NCBI RefSeq assembly: GCF_007859755.1
Contig: NZ_SJPF01000003.1
Span: 248,001-312,000, forward strand
Length of the DNA stretch: 64,000 nt
From: Blastopirellula retiformator
GTDB taxonomy: Bacteria; Planctomycetota; Planctomycetia; Pirellulales; Pirellulaceae
Reading direction: 5' to 3'
Numbering within the stretch: the first letter of the stretch is position 1; every line of letters starts with the position of its first letter. This document shows, in pieces, positions 54,888-62,053 of the stretch. A program made the translations under genes and the position numbers. A model generated the notes under the pieces. It was given only the letters and a program-made list of their open reading frames with translations, did no database searches and had not been told where the DNA came from.

Positions 54888-54972
54888 ATCTGCGACCATC
54901 TGCGCACATCTGCGGTTCCATCCTTCGCCAGCAGAGTTTTTGAACCGCAGATTTACGCAGATGATCGCAGAT
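54888..54972. repeat. Three-unit ATCTGCG repeat with mirror inverted copy
   Basis: Three ATCTGCG units, 10 nt apart (54888, 54898, 54908), end in GGTTC (54918). After 23 nt come GAACCGCAGAT (54942-54952) and two CGCAGAT units (54956, 54966), again 10 nt apart. The conserved units pair, and the 3-nt spacers do not. This type of AACCGCAGAT/ATCTGCGGTT element is known to be widely scattered in bacterial genomes. The interval 54565-55096 otherwise holds the promoter above and the repeat at 55047. Confidence 0.75.
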
Positions 54973-55046
54973 GGAGAAGGGATTGCGGCCTAGTGTTGGA
55001 CGTGACTGGACTTGCGACTGTATGCTTTCTGCTGAACCTGCGGGCG

Positions 55047-55080
55047 CATTCCCTCGGCTTGCGCCTCGGGTTAGTGTTTT
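55047..55080 (-). repeat. Dispersed 3'-end repeat, copy 4
   Basis: The plus strand reads CATTCCCTCGGCTTGCGC, then CTCGGGTTAGTG. It differs from copy 1 at 15819 by one base over the first 29. It ends 17 bp from the stop of the DHDPS-like gene at 55097, oriented as the other copies are relative to the gene they follow. Confidence 0.6.
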
Positions 55081-55096
55081 GGGCTAGTGTTAGTTC

Positions 55097-56164
55097 TTAC
55101 GTCGCGTCGGCCAGCGCTACCAGGCGTTCATGATACGGGCCGTCTTCCATCAGGTCTAAGCTCCAGGCTAGCCGGCGGCGGTCTTCGCCGCGGGGGAGGC
55201 TTTCTAGGGCTTCGAAGATGCGGGTGATTTGGGCGTCGGTGACTTCGCCAGTGAGCGGTTGGCCGAGGCCCATGATTGCTTTGGCTCGCTGCAGATCGGC
55301 GAACTTGGTCGGGTCATCTTGCATCGCGGCGAAGATCGCCGAGACGGCGGCCTGCGATTGGGCGACTTCGTTCCACTTGCCTGCTTCGGCCGCTTGCAGC
55401 AGGTAGTTGTATTGGTAGACGGCCAGCGACATCGGTCCCGAAGTGACGCCGACCCGTTGGCGGCCATCTTCGTCGTACTTGGGGCCGTCTTGCAGTGCCC
55501 GGGCGAGATGGGGATCCCAGCCTTGCACAATTTTCAGACGCGACAGTCGCGGGTTCTCCAGGTACTGCAGCGTGCTTGCTTCGTAGTCGGCCTCGGTCAC
55601 CTTGGCGGCGACGATCCGGTCTCCGCCTGGTTTGTCGAGCAACTGCTCGACGGCGGCGGCGGTCAGCGGAACGCCGCTGACGTCGGAGATCGAGTAGACG
55701 CCAATCGCCAGGCCCGCGTCGGCCGCTTGCCCCAGCAGCGGCGCCATGTTTTCGACGACGTCGACGTCGGTCGCGCCAGGCGGCAAGTTGGCGCCGGGAC
55801 GGAGGAAGACGACCGGGATCGCTTGTTCGACCAACACCTCAAGCAGCCGGGCGTTCGCCTCCTGGCCATCTTCGGGACGCAGCAGCGCCATTTTGACCAG
55901 CGGACCAACGTCGGCTTGGCCGGCGGCGGTGAACCACTCGGCCAATTCGTCGACAGTGCGCAGGTGGCCTTGGCCGGTCGATGCGGCCAGTAGCGCGGCC
56001 GGGGCGCCGGCGTGCGAAAGGTTGGCGAGATAGGCGGCCAGCCGTTTGGTATCAAGCTGGCGGCGCGGCAAGTCGCCGCAGGTCGGATCAAAACAGGCGA
56101 CCGTCGCGGCCGGGTAATTGCCAATGGGGTCGGCGATCAGCGATTCGATGTACTTGGTCGTCAT
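55097..56164 (-). CDS. Dihydrodipicolinate synthase/N-acetylneuraminate lyase family aldolase
   Basis: The 355-residue protein starts at ATG 56164 (MTTKYIESLI). It has the TIM-barrel pattern of the DHDPS/NAL family: STGQGHLRTVDELAEW replacing the usual GxxGE segment, LRPGANLPPG, GVYSISDVSGVPLT near the Tyr position, and IVAAKVTEADY with the probable Schiff-base Lys near residue 195. It is about 50 residues longer than DapA and the C-terminal part is helical, so a different 2-oxoacid aldolase substrate is more likely than lysine synthesis. Divergent from a sulfatase, it may act in sugar-acid catabolism (inference). Confidence 0.85.
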   Translation of the reverse strand: MTTKYIESLIADPIGNYPAATVACFDPTCGDLPRRQLDTKRLAAYLANLSHAGAPAALLAASTGQGHLRTVDELAEWFTAAGQADVGPLVKMALLRPEDGQEANARLLEVLVEQAIPVVFLRPGANLPPGATDVDVVENMAPLLGQAADAGLAIGVYSISDVSGVPLTAAAVEQLLDKPGGDRIVAAKVTEADYEASTLQYLENPRLSRLKIVQGWDPHLARALQDGPKYDEDGRQRVGVTSGPMSLAVYQYNYLLQAAEAGKWNEVAQSQAAVSAIFAAMQDDPTKFADLQRAKAIMGLGQPLTGEVTDAQITRIFEALESLPRGEDRRRLAWSLDLMEDGPYHERLVALADAT

Positions 56165-56329
56165 AGCGTCTACTTGAGCGGCAGGAAATACAAAACGCCG
56201 CTCAACTCTACGCCCTGGGGTCGGTTCCGACAAGCGTTTCCCCGACGATCCCCCCGGCGCCGGGACATTCGCTGACAATTTGACTAAAATAGCGGAACCC
56301 TTTCGTCCCACCTGACCGCGGAGCCTCGC

Positions 56330-57799
56330 ATGTTTGCACGCCGATTTCTGACGCCGCTCGTCCTGACGCTACTGCTCGCCACGTCGCTATGGGGGGAAGA
56401 GAAGCAGCCGAATGTTCTGTTGATCGCGGTCGACGATCTGCGGACCGAGTTGGGCTGTTATGGATTGCCGTATGTCGAGAGCCCGCACTTGGACAAGTTG
56501 GCGGCTGAGGGGCTGCTGTTCCGCAATCACTACGTGCAGGCGCCAACCTGCGGGGCGTCGCGGTTTGCGCTGCTGACCGGCCGCAGCCCCTCGAAAACGA
56601 ATGCCCTGCAGAACACGGCGTTCTATAGCGGCAACAACAAACTATCGGCCGAGCAACTGCCAAGCGCCCAGTCGATGCCCGAGCTGTTCCGCCGCAGCGG
56701 TTATCACACGGTTTGTATTGGGAAGATCTCGCACACCGCCGACGGCAAGGTGTTTGAGTACAACGGCAAGGGAGATGGTCGCGACGAAGTCCCCAACGCC
56801 TGGGACGAGTTGCCGACGCCGTATGGTCCGTGGAAGCGGGGCTGGGGCCTCTTCTTTGGTTACGAAGGGGGCAGCCATCGCGAAGATGGCACGGGCCGCA
56901 AAGACCTGATGGAGTTCACTGCGACCCGCGACGAAGACTTGCCTGACGGGATGCTCGCCGATGCGGCGATCGAGTCGCTCAAGGAATTGAAGGAGCGCAA
57001 GGAGCCGTTCTTCCTCGGCGTCGGTTTTATCAAGCCGCACCTGCCGTTTGTGGCGACCAAGCAAGACTGGGAAGCGGTCAGCAAGTTGGACGTGCCGCCG
57101 CCAACCGCGCCCGAGAAACCGGAGTCGTCCTTCTGGCACAAGAGCGGCGAGTTCTACAAGTACGACGCACCGTATGAAAAGTCGAATCCGCTGGCGACCG
57201 ACGACGCGCTGACCGCCAAGCGGGCCTACCTGGCGTGCGTGCGCTATGTCGATCGGCAGATCGGCAAAGTGCTGGACGAGCTGAAGCGGCTGGATTTGGA
57301 AGAGGATACGATCGTGATCGTGTGGGGCGATCATGGTTGGCACTTGGGCGAGTCGGCGCTGTGGGGCAAGCATGCTCCGTACGAACGAACGCTCAAGAGC
57401 ACGCTGATCATCCGCGTGCCGGGCGTTACCGAGCCGGGCGTGGTGAGCGACGCGCTGGTCGACTCGATCGATCTTTATCCGACGCTAGTCGATCTTTGCC
57501 AGCCGAGCTTCATGCAGACGACGCATCCGCTCGACGGCGTCAGCTTGCGGCCGATCTTGAGCGGCGACGCCGATCAGGTGCATGACGTCTCGCTCAGTTA
57601 TTGGCGCGGAGCGACCTCGATCCGTTCGCCGACGCATCGTTTGATTGTGAAGGAAAGAAAAGGAAAGCCGCCGATCACCGAGTTGTATGACCTGCAAAGC
57701 TCGGCCGATCCGACCGAGAATCTGGCGGCGAGCGAGCCGGAGCGGGTGGCCGATCTGATCGCCAAGAAACAGGCTCGCGAAAAAAGTGCAAAACCGTAA
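56330..57799 (+). CDS. Sulfatase (iduronate-2-sulfatase-like), secreted
   Basis: The 489-residue protein starts at ATG 56330 with a Sec signal (residues 1-22, ending SLWGE). Key residues: Asp35-Asp36 in LIAVDDLRTELGCYG, formylglycine precursor Cys74 in APTCGASRFALLTGRSP, GVGFIKPHLPFV, VIVWGDHGWHLGESALWGKH and a final DLYPTLVDLC region. The signature is CxAxR rather than CxPxR, a variant common in iduronate-sulfatase-like bacterial enzymes. It should remove sulfate from polysaccharides in the periplasm. A divergent aldolase-type gene next to it suggests a catabolic pair. Confidence 0.96.
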   Translation: MFARRFLTPLVLTLLLATSLWGEEKQPNVLLIAVDDLRTELGCYGLPYVESPHLDKLAAEGLLFRNHYVQAPTCGASRFALLTGRSPSKTNALQNTAFYSGNNKLSAEQLPSAQSMPELFRRSGYHTVCIGKISHTADGKVFEYNGKGDGRDEVPNAWDELPTPYGPWKRGWGLFFGYEGGSHREDGTGRKDLMEFTATRDEDLPDGMLADAAIESLKELKERKEPFFLGVGFIKPHLPFVATKQDWEAVSKLDVPPPTAPEKPESSFWHKSGEFYKYDAPYEKSNPLATDDALTAKRAYLACVRYVDRQIGKVLDELKRLDLEEDTIVIVWGDHGWHLGESALWGKHAPYERTLKSTLIIRVPGVTEPGVVSDALVDSIDLYPTLVDLCQPSFMQTTHPLDGVSLRPILSGDADQVHDVSLSYWRGATSIRSPTHRLIVKERKGKPPITELYDLQSSADPTENLAASEPERVADLIAKKQAREKSAKP

Positions 57800-57897
57800 C
57801 GGGGGATCTCTCGTCTAGCTGGTTGAACCAACGACAATCCTCTGCCCGCGCTGGAGTGTGGCGGCGGCGCAGCCAGCTAATCTTGAGGGAGAATCCG

Positions 57898-59715
57898 ATG
57901 CGCGTCTCGAAGTTTGTACTGTTATTGACGGTTGCTGCGCTCTGCGGCTGTCGCGACAAGACGGCCGAAAACCGGGTCCAATATCACGCGACCGATGATG
58001 TGGCGATCACGGAGGTCGAAAACGTCTCTGGTACGAAAGAGGCGGAAGAAGTGGACGAGATGCTGGTGACCGATTTCGCGACGGTCCCTGGCGCCGTCAA
58101 TGGGAAACAGGAAGCGAAGAAGGCGATGGATCGGCCTGTCGTCTACCCATCGACGCCGGCGCCGATGGATGCGGCAAAGGACCAGATGAAGCTGGCGCGC
58201 AGTCGCGCGACAACCGCCTCGCCATCGTTTGCGGCGGCGGGCGAGATGCCGCAGATTGTCGACGGCAGCGCCGGGCATGGCGAAGGACCCGGCGTCGGCG
58301 GCGACAAGTTTGAGCATGTCGAAGCGAATCCGTTCCGCACGGTCGCCGATGAGCCGCTATCGACCTTCTCGATCGACGTCGATACCGCGTCGTATTCCAA
58401 GATTCGCTCGTACCTGGTCAACCACAACCAGCTGCCGCCGCAAGGGGCGGTTCGGGTAGAAGAGTTGGTCAACTACTTCACGTACGATTATGCCGCCCCC
58501 ACGGACCAGCATCCGTTCGCCGCCAATGTCGAAGCGGCCGCCTGCCCTTGGAACCCCGATCATCGCCTGGTGCGGATCGGCATCAAAGGGAAAGAGATCG
58601 AAAACGAGGATCGCCCGGCCAGTAACCTGGTCTTTTTGCTCGACGTGTCGGGCTCGATGAACAACACCAACAAGCTGCCGCTGCTGAAGCAAGGAATGAA
58701 GCTGCTGGTCGATCAGTTGGGCGAGAATGACAAGGTGGCGATTGTGGTTTACGCCGGGGCGAGCGGGCTAGTGCTGGGGAGCACCAGCGGCGACGACAAG
58801 TCGACCATTATGGAGGCGCTTGATCGGCTGCAGGCTGGGGGCTCGACCAACGGCGCCGCCGGGATCGAACTGGCCTATCAAACGGCGGTCGAAAACTACA
58901 TCAAAGGGGGCGTCAATCGAGTCATCCTGTGCACCGATGGCGACTTCAACGTCGGCGTCACCAGCACCAGCGATCTGGTTACGATGGCATCAGAAAAAGC
59001 GAAGTCCGGCGTCTATCTCAGCGTGATGGGCTTTGGCATCGGCAACCACAACGACGCGATGATGGAAGAACTGTCGGGCAAGGCGAACGGCAACTACGCG
59101 TTCATCGACACGATCCAGGAAGCGAAGAAGGTGCTGGTCGAGCAGATGAGCGGCACGCTGACGACGATCGCCAAGGACGTGAAGATCCAGATCGAGTTCA
59201 ACCCGAACCAGGTCGCCGCTTATCGCTTGGTGGGTTATGAGAACCGGATCCTCGCCAATCAAGACTTCAACGACGACAAGAAGGACGCCGGGGAAATCGG
59301 CGCCGGGCATTGCGTCACCGCCTTCTACGAAGTGGTTCCCGCTTCGGCCGATACGCCGGTCTCGACCGCCAAGGTAGACGACCTGAAGTACCAGACGACC
59401 CGCGAAAAGACCGAAGCGGCCGACAGCGACGAATTGCTGACGCTGAAGATTCGGTACAAGCAACCGGACGAAGACGAAAGCACGTTGATGTTGGTCGGCG
59501 TGAAAGACTCGGGCCATCGCTTCGGCCAGGCGACCGGCGACTTTCAGTTTGCGGCCGGCGTGGCGATGTTCGGCATGCTGCTGCGGGGCGACGAGCAAGA
59601 CGCCGAGGTGAACCTGGACGAGATCACCGAACTGGTCAGCCACAACGTCGGCGACGACAGCTATCGGGGCGAGTTCCTGAAGCTGGTGCAAACCGCCAAG
59701 ACGCTGCGGAAATAA
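57898..59715 (+). CDS. VWA-domain lipoprotein, YfbK type
   Basis: The 605-residue protein starts at ATG 57898 with GGGAG about 8 nt upstream. A lipoprotein signal with LCGC (Cys17) begins it, and a low-complexity linker follows to about residue 140. The family N-terminal region (about 145-240; TFSIDVDTASYSKIRSYL, VRVEELVNYFTYDY) precedes a von Willebrand A domain (about 240-420) with the metal-site DVSGSM motif near residue 249 and CTDGDFNVG. A C-terminal DUF3520-like domain ends the protein. These proteins are anchored in the envelope and bind partners through metal-dependent contacts. A terminator follows. Confidence 0.94.
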   Translation: MRVSKFVLLLTVAALCGCRDKTAENRVQYHATDDVAITEVENVSGTKEAEEVDEMLVTDFATVPGAVNGKQEAKKAMDRPVVYPSTPAPMDAAKDQMKLARSRATTASPSFAAAGEMPQIVDGSAGHGEGPGVGGDKFEHVEANPFRTVADEPLSTFSIDVDTASYSKIRSYLVNHNQLPPQGAVRVEELVNYFTYDYAAPTDQHPFAANVEAAACPWNPDHRLVRIGIKGKEIENEDRPASNLVFLLDVSGSMNNTNKLPLLKQGMKLLVDQLGENDKVAIVVYAGASGLVLGSTSGDDKSTIMEALDRLQAGGSTNGAAGIELAYQTAVENYIKGGVNRVILCTDGDFNVGVTSTSDLVTMASEKAKSGVYLSVMGFGIGNHNDAMMEELSGKANGNYAFIDTIQEAKKVLVEQMSGTLTTIAKDVKIQIEFNPNQVAAYRLVGYENRILANQDFNDDKKDAGEIGAGHCVTAFYEVVPASADTPVSTAKVDDLKYQTTREKTEAADSDELLTLKIRYKQPDEDESTLMLVGVKDSGHRFGQATGDFQFAAGVAMFGMLLRGDEQDAEVNLDEITELVSHNVGDDSYRGEFLKLVQTAKTLRK

Positions 59716-59740
59716 CCTACCGTCGGTGAAAACAGGGTGA

Positions 59741-59785
59741 GAAAACGGGCGACGGTCGCCACACCGCTCGCCCGTTTTCATTTTC
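59741..59785 (+). terminator. Rho-independent terminator of the VWA gene
   Basis: A 12-bp perfect stem (59741-59752 with 59768-59779), extended inward by CGGT/ACCG, is followed by ATTTTCTT. It lies 25 bp after the stop. The AAAA on the other side could also allow weak minus-strand termination. The rest of 59786-59947 shows nothing. Confidence 0.85.
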
Positions 59786-59947
59786 TTGATGCGGTGAGGC
59801 GCATGCGCTTTCTTTCGCGCCCTTTGCGCCTCGGCATCCGGTGGTCATTGCAGCGCGCGATTCAGGGCGCGTCAAATTTGCTGTGGTGAGAAAACGACCA
59901 TTTTCGCCGGCTCGCGTTCAGGTCATAGCAGTTGGCTCGGTTTTGCC

Positions 59948-60124
59948 ATGCGCTTTACCACATCGGCCGGTTGGTTGTCGGTAGCGATTGCGTGGGGCTT
60001 GGCGCTGGCGCCGATTCAGTTGGACGGAGCGAACAGGCGGGAGCGAATCAAGTTTGACGTACAACTTGGGCGCTCCGTAAATCACAGTGTTGAGAATCAC
60101 TTTATGGGGGCAGCGGAAGGATGA
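59948..60124 (+). CDS. 58-residue hydrophobic small protein overlapping the porin start
   Basis: A short frame from ATG 59948 encodes MRFTTSAGWLSVAIAWGLAL followed by a polar 38-residue part. It ends with the TGA at 60122-60124, which overlaps the ATG of the porin gene (ATGA at 60121-60124). The N-terminus looks like a signal peptide or single membrane helix. The 4-bp overlap and the GGAAGG inside its last codons, serving the porin, suggest translational coupling. No Shine-Dalgarno sequence is visible before ATG 59948, so expression is uncertain. Confidence 0.4.
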   Translation: MRFTTSAGWLSVAIAWGLALAPIQLDGANRRERIKFDVQLGRSVNHSVENHFMGAAEG

Positions 60125-61503
60125 TGCGTGCATGGATAAGGGGGATGGTCTGCGCGGCGGTAATCGCTTGTCGTCTCTGGGCTGGTCAGGCGACGGCGGT
60201 AGCGCAGGTTGAGCTGGAATCGAACGCCTCGCTGCAGGTGATCGACAATGATTTAAGCGCCGACATCGAGGTGCTCTATCGTCGTATCGCCGAGTTGGAA
60301 GCGAAAGTCGCCCAGTCGCAGGAAGCGTTGTTTCCGGCCGAGCCGACCGAGTTTCTGCCGTGCCCGTCGCCCGAGCCGCAGGGTTGTTTCTTCTCGAAAT
60401 GCGTCGGCTACGACAATGGCTTTTATGTGCGAACCTGCGACCAGGACTTCACGCTGAAGGTCAACGGCTTGTTGCAGGTGCGGCAATATTCGGACTGGCG
60501 GAATGTGACGACCGGCGACGACTTCGAGGCGGGCTTCGTCGTCGAGCGGGCGCCGATCATCTTCTCCGGCAACGTCCTCTCGCCCAAGCTGAAGTACTGG
60601 TTCATCCTGCAGGCGAGTCGCGCCAGCGGGACGAACTTTCTGGAAGAGGGAAAGATCATTTACGCGTTTGATAACGGTATGGTCTTTCAGGCGGGGCGGT
60701 TCCGCGATCCCGCGTTTCTGCGGGAGATGGAAGTGAGCTACACGCGGCAATTGCCGGTCGAACGCTCGTATTACAACGCGGTTTTCTCTTCGGGCGTGAT
60801 TGAAGGAATATCGCTAAGCAAGCAATACGACTGCTTTCGTTGGATGACCACGCTGAACGACGGCGCCAACTCTGGATCGGTCTCCAATAGCAAGGACTTT
60901 TATCAAGACTACACCGACATCGCTTGTTCGGCGGGCGTCGACTTCAAGTTGTTTGGCGAGTGGGTCCAGTATGGCGACTTTACCTCGTGGCCCGACGAAG
61001 AGCCGGCGATGTTTCTGCGGTCATCGCTCTTCTGGCAAAACGAAGAGCATGCCGACGCGCTGCCGCTGAGCGAACGGGCGAGCTACATCTCCTACTCGGG
61101 CGAAATGACCTACGAGAGTCATGGCTTTGCGGCGTTTGGTTCGCTGGTTGGTCGGCACTCGCAGCACGACGGCCCCGACATCAACCAATATGGCGGGCTC
61201 GGGCAGATTTCGTACCAGGTGATTCCCAATCACTGGGAGCCGTTCGTACGGTACGAGCATATCTGGTACGACGGCTACGCCGACATCAGCGCGACCGGCA
61301 CGCCTTTGAACGACAGCACGCTCGACATCGTGTCGGTCGGTTTCAACTGGTACTTCCATCGCCAGGCGTTCAAGTTCACGATCGAAGCGATGCACGCGCT
61401 GGACGAAGTGCCGGTCTCGGTCCCCAACACCGGTTTCCTGCAAGACGAGGCGGGGCAAAGCGGGCAAACGGTGTTGCGTTCGCAGATCCAACTCTTCTTC
61501 TAG
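60121..61503 (+). CDS. Outer-membrane porin, phosphate-selective-porin (OprO/P)-like
   Basis: The 460-residue protein starts at ATG 60121 (60124 is equally possible), behind GGAAGG. A Sec signal ends near TAVAQ. A short coiled coil follows (about residues 45-70; IEVLYRRIAELEAKVAQSQE) and then a Cys-containing segment (CPSPEPQGCFFSKC and a fourth Cys) typical of planctomycete porins. The barrel, about residues 100-460, begins FTLKVNGLLQVRQYSDW and ends in Phe (QIQLFF), as expected for Bam-dependent insertion. Solute specificity cannot be read. Its TAG stop coincides with the first bases of an inverted-repeat element. Confidence 0.88.
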   Translation: MMRAWIRGMVCAAVIACRLWAGQATAVAQVELESNASLQVIDNDLSADIEVLYRRIAELEAKVAQSQEALFPAEPTEFLPCPSPEPQGCFFSKCVGYDNGFYVRTCDQDFTLKVNGLLQVRQYSDWRNVTTGDDFEAGFVVERAPIIFSGNVLSPKLKYWFILQASRASGTNFLEEGKIIYAFDNGMVFQAGRFRDPAFLREMEVSYTRQLPVERSYYNAVFSSGVIEGISLSKQYDCFRWMTTLNDGANSGSVSNSKDFYQDYTDIACSAGVDFKLFGEWVQYGDFTSWPDEEPAMFLRSSLFWQNEEHADALPLSERASYISYSGEMTYESHGFAAFGSLVGRHSQHDGPDINQYGGLGQISYQVIPNHWEPFVRYEHIWYDGYADISATGTPLNDSTLDIVSVGFNWYFHRQAFKFTIEAMHALDEVPVSVPNTGFLQDEAGQSGQTVLRSQIQLFF

Positions 61504-61661
61504 AGCGGTTTTCTTCAATCTTTAGCGTTGTGGCTGGTTGCGGCCGCGCTGGTCGGCGTTGACCCGCATCGACGAATCTTGAGGATTCGCCTGCTTCGGT
61601 CGCCTTGACCAGCTTGCCGCACCAACGCCAGAAACGCTACAGCGATCAGAAAAACGCTCTA
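61501..61661. mobile_element. MITE-like foldback element with terminal inverted repeats
   Basis: The ends TAGAGCGGTTTTCT (61501-61514) and AGAAAAACGCTCTA (61648-61661) are inverted repeats matching at 13 of 14 positions. Further paired segments continue inward in order: TAGCGTT/AACGCTA (61523-61529, 61633-61639), GCTGGTC/GACCAGC (61548-61554, 61607-61613) and CGAATC/GATTCG (61573-61578, 61584-61589). The 161-bp element has no reading frame, and its first three bases are the stop codon of the porin gene. No target-site duplication is evident. The stretch 61662-61813 shows nothing. Confidence 0.6.
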
Positions 61662-61813
61662 GAAATGCCCGAGGCGGACTGGTTCTAGGGGTTGTAGCGG
61701 TAGCGGCGGTCGTAATGGCCGCCGCTTGGGAGCGGTTTCGAGTTGAACGCCGCGCCTCTCGAATTAGAGTGAAAGTTGACTTTTTCGCTTTCTTCTATTT
61801 CAGAGGCAGTTCT

Positions 61814-62032
61814 ATGAATTTTCGTCGCGTAGCCGTTTTGTTGATCGCCGCCATTGCGGTCGTCGCCAGTTCCGTTTCGCTTCAAGCGGGTCAGCGAGGC
61901 TTTTTTCGTCGCCACGCTCGGCCCTATTACTCGACGCCGACGCCCCGTTATGCGACGCCCGGCTACGAATATCAAACGCATCGCTACGAAGCTCGGACCA
62001 CGGTCGGCTATACGATGCTGTTTGGCATCTAG
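61814..62032 (+). CDS. Small secreted Tyr/Arg-rich protein, hypothetical
   Basis: The 72-residue protein starts at ATG 61814 with AGAGGCAG upstream. A Sec signal covers residues 1-25 (VAVLLIAAIAVVASSVSLQAG). The mature part of about 47 residues is rich in Arg, Tyr, Thr and Pro (PYYSTPTPRYATPGYEY) and basic, ending TVGYTMLFGI. A longer frame from 61715 would put 33 charged residues before the signal and is rejected. Similar tiny secreted proteins are common in Planctomycetes, with no known function. It converges with the chemotaxis receptor, 21 bp away. Confidence 0.7.
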   Translation: MNFRRVAVLLIAAIAVVASSVSLQAGQRGFFRRHARPYYSTPTPRYATPGYEYQTHRYEARTTVGYTMLFGI

Positions 62033-62053
62033 CGCTGTTGCGAGCGCGGTCGC

